Source: a virus. Taken from it: DNA of 32,916 bases. The translations under genes and the position numbers were made by a program. Positions 5,738-13,953 of the stretch are shown here, piece by piece. Where the stretch lies: the IMG/VR virus record IMGVR_UViG_3300038469_000141, positions 1 to 32,916 of that record; one strand, written 5' to 3'. A model generated the notes under the pieces. That model saw nothing but the letters and a program-made list of their open reading frames with translations, had not been told where the DNA came from and ran no database searches. Each line of letters starts with the position of its first letter. The stretch's first letter is position 1.

Positions 5738-6021
5738 CCAGTCACATCATGGGCCTCACGTCGGCCCAAACGCGGATGTTTCGCCACATCGTGCGCTACC
5801 AGGCCAAGCACGGTTACCCGCCATCGCGCCGCGACCTCGCGGCGGCGATCGGCTCCGAGTCGGTCAACGCGTCCAGCTCACACCTCGCGGCCCTCGAACG
5901 CGAAGGGTGGATCGCCCTGGACGGCGGCCGCGCCCGCGGGATCCGGATCCTGCGGATGCCCCCCGAGTGGGAAGTGCGGGGGATCTGCGAGCACTGCGGC
6001 GGCACAGGGGTAGCCGAGTAG
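5734..6021 (+). CDS. LexA-type winged-helix DNA-binding protein (95 aa), in small-terminase position
   Basis: Residues 8-73 match the N-terminal DNA-binding domain of LexA: LTSAQTRMFRHIVRY, then GYPPSRRDLAAAIG, SSHLAALEREGWI and the wing GGRARGIRIL. There is no S24 peptidase half, so it cannot be an autocleaving SOS repressor. The tail ends in CEHCGGTGVAE, a single CxxCxGxG knuckle like those of the genes at 1-205 and 3428. ATG at 5734 makes the usual ATGA overlap; ATG at 5728 would add two residues. It lies 7 nt upstream of the large terminase, where many phages encode the DNA-binding small terminase. It could be either a regulator or an unusual packaging factor; only the fold is well supported. 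Confidence 0.8.
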   Translation: MTSHIMGLTSAQTRMFRHIVRYQAKHGYPPSRRDLAAAIGSESVNASSSHLAALEREGWIALDGGRARGIRILRMPPEWEVRGICEHCGGTGVAE

Positions 6022-6028
6022 GCAGCAC

Positions 6029-7459
6029 GTGGCGCGCTCGCGCCGGTGGTCAATGTCGCTTTTCGCCGCCGCGGCCCACCGGCGGCGGCAGCAAAGACCG
6101 CTCGGCGACCTGCTCGCCGGGCTGTCGCAGCAGCAGCAATCGTTCGTTCGCTCGCGGGCGCGGCTGCGGATCGTCGGTGGTGGTCGGCGCTCGGGCAAGA
6201 CCGAGTCGTTCGTCGCGGCGCTGGTCGCTGTCGCAGCAGGCCGGCCCGGTGCTTATGCGCTGTATATCTCGCTCACCCGCACGCTGGCCAAGCACACCGT
6301 GTGGGAGCGGATCAAGGCCCGGCTGCGACGGATCGGCCTGGACTTCCGGGCCGACGAAACCGAGTTGATCTTGCGGGTCGTCGGCGGCGGACAGATCCGG
6401 CTCGGGGGCGCCGACGACCGTCGCGAGATCGAGAAATACCGATCGCTGTACTATGACCTGGTCATCGTCGACGAATGCGGCGCGCAGGCCGACTACCTGC
6501 TGCGGCCCCTGGTCGTCGACGTGCTGCGCCCGGCGCTCATGGACCACGGCGGCAGCCTGGTGCTGGGCGGCACACCGGCGCCACTTCTCGCCGGGTTTTG
6601 GTATGAGCGCGACGGCCCACACTCGACCGTTCGCGCCGCAAGGTGGCGGTGGACGATCGCCGACAACCCGCTGTTTGCGGGCCGTTGGCAGGATGAGCTC
6701 GCGGCCGTTCGCGAGGAGAACGGCTGGGATGAAAGCAACCCGACCTACCAACGGGAGTACCTCGGGATCTGGGTGCAAGACCTGTCGGTCCTGGTGTACC
6801 CGTTCGATCCGGCATTCAACGCGGTCGACGAACTACCGCGCCGATCGCCGACGGGCGTCGCCCTGCCGCCCGGCGACTGGCGTCACGTGATCGGGGTGGA
6901 CGTGGGGCAGACGTCAGCCACGGCGATGGTCGTGCTGGGCACGCACCGCCTTTTGCCCGATGAGTACCTCGTGCATTCCGAGGGGCGGCCGGGGATGCTC
7001 ACGCACGAGATCGCCGGCAGGCTGCGCGAGCTGGTCACGATCTACCACGCGGGGATCGTGCTGGACTCGGGCGGCATGGGGGCGCAGCACGCCGCCGAGT
7101 TCGCCGCCCGCTTTCCGCTGCCGATCACGCCAGCCAAGAAAACCGAGAAACGGGCGCAGATCCGCAGCTTTCGTGACAGGTTGATCGCCGGGCGGATCAA
7201 GCTGCTGAACTTGCCGACGCTCGACCCGGTGCGGGACGAGTGGGCCGTGCTCGGGTGGGACCCCGCCGCACACGGGCTTGACCACCATCCGGCGCAGGCC
7301 GACCACTTTTCTGACGCCGCCCTTTACGCCGACCGTGAGCTGGCCCATTATCGGGCAGAGCAAGCCGCGATGCGGCGCCGGCCGATCCCATGGGGACCCG
7401 ACTTTGATGACGACGACGACGACGCCGGTGGGCGACGGATCCCAGTGTGGGAGCAATAG
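6029..7459 (+). CDS. terL: Terminase large subunit (ATPase and nuclease)
   Basis: This is the DNA-packaging motor that pumps the genome into the prohead and cuts it. The N-terminal ATPase has Walker A GGRRSGKT (residues 51-58), Walker B LVIVDE (144-149) and the coupling motif LGGTP (179-183). The C-terminal RNase H-like nuclease shows its acidic triad at D291 (GVDVGQTSATA), D346 (IVLDSGG) and D429 (HFSDAALYA). The length (476 aa) is normal for the family. The start is GTG at 6029; ATG at 6053 is a plausible shorter alternative. An aspartate run (FDDDDDDAGG) lies near the C-terminus. It is first in the packaging/structural operon and sits next to the LexA-like gene. Confidence 0.95.
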   Translation: MARSRRWSMSLFAAAAHRRRQQRPLGDLLAGLSQQQQSFVRSRARLRIVGGGRRSGKTESFVAALVAVAAGRPGAYALYISLTRTLAKHTVWERIKARLRRIGLDFRADETELILRVVGGGQIRLGGADDRREIEKYRSLYYDLVIVDECGAQADYLLRPLVVDVLRPALMDHGGSLVLGGTPAPLLAGFWYERDGPHSTVRAARWRWTIADNPLFAGRWQDELAAVREENGWDESNPTYQREYLGIWVQDLSVLVYPFDPAFNAVDELPRRSPTGVALPPGDWRHVIGVDVGQTSATAMVVLGTHRLLPDEYLVHSEGRPGMLTHEIAGRLRELVTIYHAGIVLDSGGMGAQHAAEFAARFPLPITPAKKTEKRAQIRSFRDRLIAGRIKLLNLPTLDPVRDEWAVLGWDPAAHGLDHHPAQADHFSDAALYADRELAHYRAEQAAMRRRPIPWGPDFDDDDDDAGGRRIPVWEQ

Positions 7460-7471
7460 GCCACCGGGCCC

Positions 7472-8110
7472 GTGGCGCTGGCGGTAGTCGTCCGAGGCGC
7501 AACCGATCGCGAGGTCCGCAAGGGTCGCGATCGCTGGTACGCCTGGCTTACACCACACCAGGGCCGCGGGATCGACCCGCAGACACGTCGCAGCCGGCCC
7601 CGCCGCCAGCCCGACGGCAAGCCGACCCCGTTCGCGGGCGCCAAGGTGGACGGGTACCCCTGGCCAAGCGTCGCAGCGCCGGTGTGGCGCGACATGGTCG
7701 CGGCCTACGTCGCATCCCGGCTATCCTCGGGGGCGCTGTATGTCTTGATCGCCGACCTGGTCGGTGATGGTGCGACGCACGAGACGGTGGGCACGGCGAT
7801 CGTGTCCACATGTTCGGCCCATGCGCCTGGCGTTCTCGAGTTCGTCCGCGTCAACTCGCTGGTGCGCTACTCTGCGCCCAACGTTCACCGGGCGATCGAT
7901 GTCGCCGGCGAGCTTGTCGCCACGGCCCTGCAGATCACCGGCGGCGACCTTGTCTGCGCCGCCCTGCCCCAGTATGCCGGCGGGGTCGAGATCCCCGCGG
8001 TGACGCGGGGCCGAAAGCTGTACGCAAGTCGAGCGGCTGCGCCAGACGTGGCGGCCGCAGTCCAGGATCTTGGCGAAGGCGCCGACGCACACGCTGCCGC
8101 GCCGTCTTGA
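7472..8110 (+). CDS. Unknown protein between terminase and portal (212 aa)
   Basis: The start is GTG at 7472, 12 nt after the terminase stop; no strong Shine-Dalgarno is visible, so the start is uncertain. The N-terminal 50 residues are strongly basic (DREVRKGRDRWYAW, RRSRPRRQPDGKP). The rest is a mixed alpha/beta domain with alternating hydrophobic strands (SSGALYVLIADLVGD, TVGTAIVSTC, ITGGDLVCAALPQYAGG). There is no P-loop, Cys cluster or membrane helix. Its position suggests a packaging or head-assembly accessory, but no family is recognised. It ends in a TTGA overlap with the next gene. Confidence 0.65.
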   Translation: MALAVVVRGATDREVRKGRDRWYAWLTPHQGRGIDPQTRRSRPRRQPDGKPTPFAGAKVDGYPWPSVAAPVWRDMVAAYVASRLSSGALYVLIADLVGDGATHETVGTAIVSTCSAHAPGVLEFVRVNSLVRYSAPNVHRAIDVAGELVATALQITGGDLVCAALPQYAGGVEIPAVTRGRKLYASRAAAPDVAAAVQDLGEGADAHAAAPS

Positions 8111-8553
8111 TCCTCAACCCCGACACGCACCCCGAGCGTCACGCACAGGGCGGTGAGGCCTTCGCGTGGGTGGCCCGGACGCTGCGCGACGACGTGCTGG
8201 CTGACCCGGCGTACCACACGATCGTCGTGATGGTCGGTGTGCCTGGCGCGGGCAAGTCGACCGCGGCCAAGCGGTACGACGCAACCGGCGTTTGTGTGCT
8301 CGACCAATGCCACGTCGACCCGGCCCGACGCCGGGCACTGTGCCGGCAGATCAAGAAAACCGGGCGCCGCGCTGTTGCGGTGCTCGTGTCGTGCCACACG
8401 GCGCTTGCGGTGGGCCGACGCGAGGGTCTCGTGCCCGGGTGGAAGATCCGCGACATGGCCAGCCGCCTGCGCGCGCATCCGGTGTCGCACGGCGAGGGAT
8501 GGGACGAGATCGTGCGGATTGACGGGACGGGGGATCGACGTGGCTACCAATAG
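8107..8553 (+). CDS. P-loop kinase of the polynucleotide-kinase-like (AAA_33) type, compact form (148 aa)
   Basis: The start is probably TTG at 8107 in a TTGA overlap with the preceding stop. Residues 38-52 form a strand and Walker A: HTIVVMVGVPGAGKST. The C-terminal region (about 101-137) has the lid pattern of T4 Pnk-like kinases: AVGRREGLVPGWKIRDMASRL, then P....GEGWDEIVRI. The segment between the P-loop and the lid is short. LDQCHVDPARRR (65-76) follows the P-loop closely, whereas family members usually have some 40 more residues there, including a separate catalytic Asp/Arg motif. It may therefore be a reduced kinase with an altered substrate, or inactive. The substrate (5'-OH nucleic acid or a small molecule) cannot be told. 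It overlaps the portal gene by 14 bp. Confidence 0.75.
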   Translation: MILNPDTHPERHAQGGEAFAWVARTLRDDVLADPAYHTIVVMVGVPGAGKSTAAKRYDATGVCVLDQCHVDPARRRALCRQIKKTGRRAVAVLVSCHTALAVGRREGLVPGWKIRDMASRLRAHPVSHGEGWDEIVRIDGTGDRRGYQ

Positions 8554-10426
8554 CGGTCCGTGGTGGGAACAGCCCAAGAATGACGTAGATCGCTGTCTGC
8601 TCGCCGACTTTGCGATCATCGCCGGCCACCACCGCGAGCGGCGGACGATGCTGGAGGCCTACCGCGCCGCGTACCGTGACATTCCGTTCGGTGGGCTCGA
8701 CTCGCTGGGCTTTATTCGGCACAGAAAGAGCCGATACCCGCTGCTTTCGGGCGCACTTGACAGTGCCGTCGCCCGGCTGATCACCACGCGCCCGCGCCCA
8801 CAGGTCGTGACCGTCGGCGGCCGGTGGAAGCTGCAGCGCCTCGCCAAGCTGCGGCAGCGCTGGCTTGACGGCGAGTATGAGCGCCTGGACGCCTATGGGA
8901 TCTTGGACCGGCTCACCCTGGACGCGGGGATCTACGGCTCGGGGGCGGTCAAGGTGTCGGCCGTCCGCAACCGATGCACCGCGCAGCGCACGTGGATCGG
9001 CGACCTGTTCACGGACCCGTCCGAGGAGCGCTACCCGCCGGTGATGACGCTCTATCAGGCGATGCCGTGCTCGCGCGGGCAGCTGATCGGCATGTTCCCC
9101 AAAAAGCGATCGGCGATCGAGCAGATCCCGCCGACCACGATGCACCAAGACGCGTTCCCCGATATGGTGATCCATGGCTACGAAAACCGCGATCGTGTCG
9201 CGGCAGTCGAGGCGTGGCGCCTGCCCTTCGGGCCCGACGAGCCTGGACGGCGCGTCATCGTCAGCGACGGCGTGACGCTGGTCGACGAGGACTGGACGCA
9301 CGCGTCTGTGCCATTCGCATTCCTGCACTGGCAGCCCGATCCGGAACGCTTTTGGGCGCAGGGCCTCATCGAGCGCGGGCTGGGGATCCAAAGCGACCTC
9401 AACGACCTGACTGATATCAGCCAAGAGTCCTACAACAAGTTCACGCCGTATTGGCTGATCCCCGACGGGTGCGAAGTGTCGGTCAAGCGGATGACCGACG
9501 AGATCGGCAACGCGATCTACTACAAGGGCAACAACCCGCCGACGCTCGCCGCCCCGCCGCCGGTCGCTCCCGATTTCCTCAACCGCGAGGAGACGGTGGC
9601 GGCGCGGGTGATGAAGGCCACCGGTGTGCCCGAGCTCGGGGCGATGGGCGTCAAGCCGGCCGGGCTCAACTCGGGCAAGGCGATCGTGGCGTTCGCCGAC
9701 GAAACAAATGGGCGGTTCATCATGCCCGGCCGCTCGCGCGAGCGGTGCTCCATGGAGTTCGCCAAACTGCTGCTACGCACTGCAAACGAGGTCGCAGAGC
9801 AAGGCAGCGCGCAGGCGCTGCGGGTCTACGGCGGCAAGGGGCGACTGGAAATCGCCGACTATGCCGACATCGTGGCGCAGGCAAACGAGCTCGGGGACGA
9901 CGACGTGTTCGAGGTGCGGGTATTCCCCGTGTCGGCGCTATCCAACACCGTATCCGGCCGTTTGGATGAAGTCCAGACCATGGTCAATCTCGGCCTACTT
10001 GGCCAAGACCAGGACCAGATCCGTGAGCTCTTGGACATGCCCGACCTCGAGAGGGCGACCGATCTCGCGTCCGCACGGCGAGATGCGGCACGACGGCAGA
10101 TCGACAAGTGCCTAGACGGCGAACAGGGCGTCGCCGGCATGTACATGGATCTCGATTTCGCGGTAAAGCACGCGCTGGTGGAGCTCAACCTTGCCGACGT
10201 GTCCGGCGCCGAGGAAGACGCGCCCGAGGTGATGGAGTGTTTGCGCAACTTCCTTTCGCACGCCGAGCTCTTGCGCAAGAAGGCGTCGGCCGACGCCGCA
10301 GCCGAGCAAGCCGCGATAACGGGACCGCCACCCGGGCCGATGGGCCCTGGCGGTCCGCCACCCCCGGCAGGGCCGATGGGCCCGCCGCCTGAAATGCCGC
10401 CGATGCCTGGAGGGATGCTCCAATGA
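8540..10426 (+). CDS. Portal protein (628 aa)
   Basis: This is the dodecameric ring at the head vertex through which DNA enters and leaves. I chose GTG at 8540 (GGGG about 6-7 nt upstream; VATNSGPWWEQPKNDVD). Supporting features are its position after the terminase, its length, the N-terminal helical region with RYPLLSGALDSAVARLITTRP, and the tryptophan-rich FAFLHWQPDPERFWAQGLIE. A long stem/crown part contains SDLNDLTDISQESYNKFTPYW. The C-terminal hallmark is SNTVSGRLDEVQTMVNLGLL followed by IRELLDMPDLERA (bases about 9941-10062). The last 40 residues are a Gly/Pro/Met-rich tail (GPPPGPMGPGG). The SNTVSGRL segment recurs in the gene at 3428. It overlaps the scaffold gene by ATGA. Confidence 0.85.
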   Translation: MATNSGPWWEQPKNDVDRCLLADFAIIAGHHRERRTMLEAYRAAYRDIPFGGLDSLGFIRHRKSRYPLLSGALDSAVARLITTRPRPQVVTVGGRWKLQRLAKLRQRWLDGEYERLDAYGILDRLTLDAGIYGSGAVKVSAVRNRCTAQRTWIGDLFTDPSEERYPPVMTLYQAMPCSRGQLIGMFPKKRSAIEQIPPTTMHQDAFPDMVIHGYENRDRVAAVEAWRLPFGPDEPGRRVIVSDGVTLVDEDWTHASVPFAFLHWQPDPERFWAQGLIERGLGIQSDLNDLTDISQESYNKFTPYWLIPDGCEVSVKRMTDEIGNAIYYKGNNPPTLAAPPPVAPDFLNREETVAARVMKATGVPELGAMGVKPAGLNSGKAIVAFADETNGRFIMPGRSRERCSMEFAKLLLRTANEVAEQGSAQALRVYGGKGRLEIADYADIVAQANELGDDDVFEVRVFPVSALSNTVSGRLDEVQTMVNLGLLGQDQDQIRELLDMPDLERATDLASARRDAARRQIDKCLDGEQGVAGMYMDLDFAVKHALVELNLADVSGAEEDAPEVMECLRNFLSHAELLRKKASADAAAEQAAITGPPPGPMGPGGPPPPAGPMGPPPEMPPMPGGMLQ

Positions 10427-11415
10427 CCACACCGATCGCACCTGTCACCGCTCCGCCTTCCGCCGCACCGGCGGCACCTTCGCCGCCCGCGGCGCCCGCA
10501 TCGGTACCCGACGCCGCACCTGACCTGGTCGCCCTGGCGATCGCCCAGCTCGATGCCGCGGACGCTCCCTCCGGCACACCACCGGCCGAGGTGCCCCCCG
10601 CCGACGCTCCGCCAGCAGAGACCGCGCCGACCGAAGTGCCGCCCGCCGCCCCCGAGATCGAGCCGATCCCGTCGCTGGAAGATCTCGAGAAGCAGCTCCA
10701 GGCCCGCACCGCCGAACGCCAAGCGGCCCTCTATCACGCGGAGCTGCAGCGCAAGGCGCAGCAGTGGGACGCCCACGAAAAAGCCAACGGCAAGGCGATC
10801 GCGATCGAGGACCTTGTCCGGGACCCCCACGGGACTCTGCTGCGGGCAGGTGTGGACATCGAACACATCCTGCGCGCCACATCGGCGATGGTGCTCGACC
10901 CGGCAAAGGCGGCCGTGGACCAGCGCGTCGCCCAGGTCGAGCGGGAGAATGCCCAGCTAAAACAGTGGGTTGAGGAGCAGCGGCAGGCGCAGCAGCGGTC
11001 GCAGATCGAAGACCACTTCGACGCGATCGCCACCGCCGACGCGGCCCGCCGACCTCATGTCGCTGGACTATCGCGCGCGCAGCGAGTATCCCAAGCGTGG
11101 GAGCTCGCCGCAGAATACTCCGCAAGGGGGTTCACTTTTCGCGACGATGCCCACCTAGCGGATGCGCTAGAGGCACAACTACGGCAGCGGAACTCCGCAG
11201 CACCACCGGCGGCAGCCGCCGGAACGAACACGCAAACGGCCGCGGCAGCGAGCACACCAGGGCAGGCAGCGCCACCTAAGGCGACCGCCCCGACGCTGAC
11301 CCACGATCTCGCCGCAAGCACGACGCAACGGGCTCTTGAGTCCGACGAAGAGCGGGTAGCCGCTGCCATTGCGTTCCTTGACGCGGCGAAGCGATCCGCG
11401 AGTGCCACGCCGTGA
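10423..11415 (+). CDS. Scaffold-like head assembly protein (330 aa)
   Basis: It sits between portal and major capsid, the usual place for the scaffold. The first 80 residues are Pro/Ala-rich and disordered. Charged helices with coiled-coil character follow (SLEDLEKQLQARTAERQAAL, VAQVERENAQLKQWVEEQRQ; about residues 85-195). Another Ala/Pro/Thr-rich linker and a C-terminal helix (ESDEERVAAAIAFLDAAKRS), which could bind capsid, complete it. This acidic-helical, low-complexity profile is typical of scaffolds. No protease domain is present. Both ends overlap neighbours by 4 bp, which suggests coordinated stoichiometry with portal and capsid. Confidence 0.7.
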   Translation: MTTPIAPVTAPPSAAPAAPSPPAAPASVPDAAPDLVALAIAQLDAADAPSGTPPAEVPPADAPPAETAPTEVPPAAPEIEPIPSLEDLEKQLQARTAERQAALYHAELQRKAQQWDAHEKANGKAIAIEDLVRDPHGTLLRAGVDIEHILRATSAMVLDPAKAAVDQRVAQVERENAQLKQWVEEQRQAQQRSQIEDHFDAIATADAARRPHVAGLSRAQRVSQAWELAAEYSARGFTFRDDAHLADALEAQLRQRNSAAPPAAAAGTNTQTAAAASTPGQAAPPKATAPTLTHDLAASTTQRALESDEERVAAAIAFLDAAKRSASATP

Positions 11416-12653
11416 CAGCAACAATCGCAAACGTCACCCAGATTCTCAAAACCCTTTATTCGGACTTCGTCCCCATGGTGGGGATCGGGCGAAATGTCGC
11501 CTGGGGTCTGATCCCCAAACACACCGATTTCACCGGACGCTACAAGTCGCTGCCGCTGCAATACGGCAGTATGGTCGCGTCGCACACGTTCGGTTCGGCG
11601 CAGACCTACGCCAACTCGGGCAGCTTCGCCGAATTCCTGCTCACGCGGTCGCAAGACTTCCTCACTCCGCAGATCAACGCGGAGCTGTGGGAGGCCGCGG
11701 ACAGCAGCGGCGCGCAGGTGGCCTACGCAAAGCGTGTCGTAGACACGGCGATGAAGCGGCTGGCTCACCGGCTCAACCGCAACCTGCACCGCAACTACGG
11801 TGGCGCGGTGGCGCAGATCACCTCGGGTGGCAACACCCAGACGATCACCGTCACAGAGCCGGCGGACCTGTACGCGATCTCGGTCGACGACTACCTCGTC
11901 TCGTCCAACACGGACGGCACGTCGGGGTCGGTCGATCTCAACCCCACGCGCGTCTCGGCGATCGACCGGACGGCGGGGACGATTACCACCGATGCGGCTG
12001 GGTCATGGGACACGGCGGCGGGCGGGTTCTCCAACTCCGACTTTCTGTTCCCCGCGGGCGACTTTGGAGTAGCGGGCTACGGGTTCGGGTCGTGGATCCC
12101 GAGCTCGGCGCCGGGCGCCACGTCGTTCTTTGGCCAGGATCGGAGCCTGGACACCGTGCGGCTGGGCGGGCTGCGGATCACCGCAACCGCTGCAGACTCG
12201 ACACTCGAGAATCTCTTGATCCGTGCCGCCGCAGAGTGCGACGCGCAGGGTGGTGAGCCCGACACCTTCATCACGAACACGCTACACATCGCCCAGTTCA
12301 TGCAAGAGCTCGGTAACAAGGTGCGGATCACGACGGTCCCGGCGATGACGGCCAACGGCCCGAGCGGCAAGATCGGGTTCTCGGCGATCATGCTCATGAC
12401 TCCATACGGGGAGATCCGGATCGTCGGTGACCGCGACTGCCCGCGTCACGTTGGGTGGATGCTCACCATGGACACGTGGGGCTTTTACGGCCTCAAGGCC
12501 GCGCCGCGGATCTTCGACTACGGCGGCGGCGATTGGCTGCGCATGGGGTCGGAGGACTCTCTCGAGATGCGCTGCGGCTGGCGTGGGCAATTCGGATGCA
12601 ACGCACCCGGGCACAACGCCCGCGTGATCATGACGGCGCTGACCAACCCGTAA
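11412..12653 (+). CDS. Major capsid protein (HK97-like fold expected, 413 aa)
   Basis: The start is GTG at 11412, in a GTGA overlap with the scaffold stop. The location and size fit a major capsid protein. An N-terminal arm (TILKTLYSDF-like helix, then VAWGLIPKHTDFTGRYKSLP) precedes a helix-rich region (SQDFLTPQINAELWEAADSS, AKRVVDTAMKRLAHRLNRNL). A central Gly/Ser/Thr-rich beta insertion follows (about 130-215). The C-terminal P/A-domain part contains NTLHIAQFMQELGNKVRITT, FSAIMLMTPYGEIRIVGDRD and WGFYGLKAAPRIFDYGGGDW. There is no N-terminal maturation protease domain, in keeping with the separate scaffold. Fold assignment rests on context and pattern only. Confidence 0.8.
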   Translation: MTATIANVTQILKTLYSDFVPMVGIGRNVAWGLIPKHTDFTGRYKSLPLQYGSMVASHTFGSAQTYANSGSFAEFLLTRSQDFLTPQINAELWEAADSSGAQVAYAKRVVDTAMKRLAHRLNRNLHRNYGGAVAQITSGGNTQTITVTEPADLYAISVDDYLVSSNTDGTSGSVDLNPTRVSAIDRTAGTITTDAAGSWDTAAGGFSNSDFLFPAGDFGVAGYGFGSWIPSSAPGATSFFGQDRSLDTVRLGGLRITATAADSTLENLLIRAAAECDAQGGEPDTFITNTLHIAQFMQELGNKVRITTVPAMTANGPSGKIGFSAIMLMTPYGEIRIVGDRDCPRHVGWMLTMDTWGFYGLKAAPRIFDYGGGDWLRMGSEDSLEMRCGWRGQFGCNAPGHNARVIMTALTNP

Positions 12654-12656
12654 GCC

Positions 12657-13427
12657 ATGCCGCGCACCCGCACCCTGGCCGAGATGACGGCACAGGTCCG
12701 GTCGATCACCGACCAGACCGTGCCGGCGGGCGGCGACGCGAGCGCTGCGTTCATCACGGACGCGGAGATCGCCGTTTGGCTGCACCAGGGTGCGGCGCGG
12801 CTGTACGCCAAGATCGTGCGAGCCGATCCAGACTTCTATCTGACCACCGAACAGCTCTCCACGACGTCGGGAACGCTGGAGTACAACATCCCCGATCTCG
12901 AGTGGAGCGACGGGCAGCAGGGCGAGGATCTCATGTATCTGCGCGGCGTCGACCTGGTCGACGGCACCAACCGGTACACGCTCAAGAGCTTCAATTTCCA
13001 AGATCGCAACCGCTTCCGCAATGTCCCCAGTGGCTCGCTGCCGGGGTTGCGGCCGCGGTACCGGCTGGCACGCAACGCGATCTCGGGCGTGTCGGCGGCG
13101 ATCATCTTCGATCGCGACCCAGGCACGAACACCTACGACGTCCATTTTATCCCCCACATGTCGGCGGCGGCCCTGGAGACCGTCGACCTTGACGGCGTAT
13201 CGGGGTGGGAAGACTACGCGGTGTTCTACGCGGCGACCCGTTGCCGGGCCAAGGCCGACGAGGACGCATCCGCCGAAGAACGCGAGCTGGCCCGCCTGGA
13301 TGCTGAGATCTTCGCGATGTTCCGCGAACGCCACATTGACGGCGATGAGCGCATGACGTGCACACGCCGGCGCCGCACGTGGCACCCCTTTGCAGTAGGC
13401 CACTGGGCCGACGACTGGAGCGAGTAG
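12657..13427 (+). CDS. Head-tail adaptor/connector-like protein (256 aa)
   Basis: The ATG lies 3 nt after the capsid stop, without a clear Shine-Dalgarno. The N-terminus (TLAEMTAQVRSITDQ, FITDAEIAVWLHQGAARLYA) has the pattern of phage adaptor proteins. These start with helices that recognise a portal, followed by LTTEQLSTTSGTLEYNIPDL, a beta segment also common in adaptor and gp4-like proteins. The C-terminal part (WEDYAVFYAATRCRAKADED followed by EERELARLDAEIFAMFRERH) is helical and charged, with a basic RRRRTW tail. Position after the capsid gene agrees. The assignment is by pattern and gene order. Confidence 0.6.
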   Translation: MPRTRTLAEMTAQVRSITDQTVPAGGDASAAFITDAEIAVWLHQGAARLYAKIVRADPDFYLTTEQLSTTSGTLEYNIPDLEWSDGQQGEDLMYLRGVDLVDGTNRYTLKSFNFQDRNRFRNVPSGSLPGLRPRYRLARNAISGVSAAIIFDRDPGTNTYDVHFIPHMSAAALETVDLDGVSGWEDYAVFYAATRCRAKADEDASAEERELARLDAEIFAMFRERHIDGDERMTCTRRRRTWHPFAVGHWADDWSE

Positions 13428-13428
13428 G

Positions 13429-13953
13429 ATGGCGAACTCTGCATGGCCCTTGCGTGTCCCGAGCCGCGTTGCCGGTCCGCACGTGTGGCGCGACGTATCG
13501 ACCGGGCGCCTTCGGTGGGCCTACGGCGGTCTTCACTGGTGGGTGCAGCGGATCCGCGTGGGAGGTTTCAGCGGTGCCGGTGCGACAAGCCAAGAGCTCG
13601 ACCTGCACGACTACAACGCCAACAACCTATTTCCCGCCGACGTGTGGCTGCAAGAGGGGTCGCACATCGTGCTGATCACCGACTTTTCCGGCGGGGCGGT
13701 AAGCGCGTGCACGTTCGAGTTCGGCGACGCCGGCGATCCCAACGGTCTTTTGACCGCGTCGGACGTGTTCACCGGCGCAACCAACGACGTGCCGATCTTC
13801 ACCACAGGCGCGGCGCAGTATGCCTTGCGGTATGAAGCCGCGTTCATTCCCTCGGGCACGCTGCGCACGACCACGGCCAACGTGTCGGCGCTGACCGCGG
13901 GCGAGCTGGAGATCCGGATCCCGTACCGCAAAAACTTGGATGTGGCGGCATAA
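13429..13953 (+). CDS. Unknown virion-associated protein (174 aa)
   Basis: ATG at 13429 has GGAG 7 nt upstream. The sequence is beta-rich and aromatic at the start (WRDVSTGRLRWAYGGLHWWV). It has a likely jelly-roll-like core (SHIVLITDFSGGAVSACTFE, GAAQYALRYEAAFIPSGTLR) and ends ELEIRIPYRKNLDVAA. No Cys cluster, signal peptide or membrane helix is seen. The stop TAA shares its last A with the next ATG (13953). Its position among head/tail genes suggests a decoration or minor structural protein; its family is not recognised. Confidence 0.6.
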   Translation: MANSAWPLRVPSRVAGPHVWRDVSTGRLRWAYGGLHWWVQRIRVGGFSGAGATSQELDLHDYNANNLFPADVWLQEGSHIVLITDFSGGAVSACTFEFGDAGDPNGLLTASDVFTGATNDVPIFTTGAAQYALRYEAAFIPSGTLRTTTANVSALTAGELEIRIPYRKNLDVAA

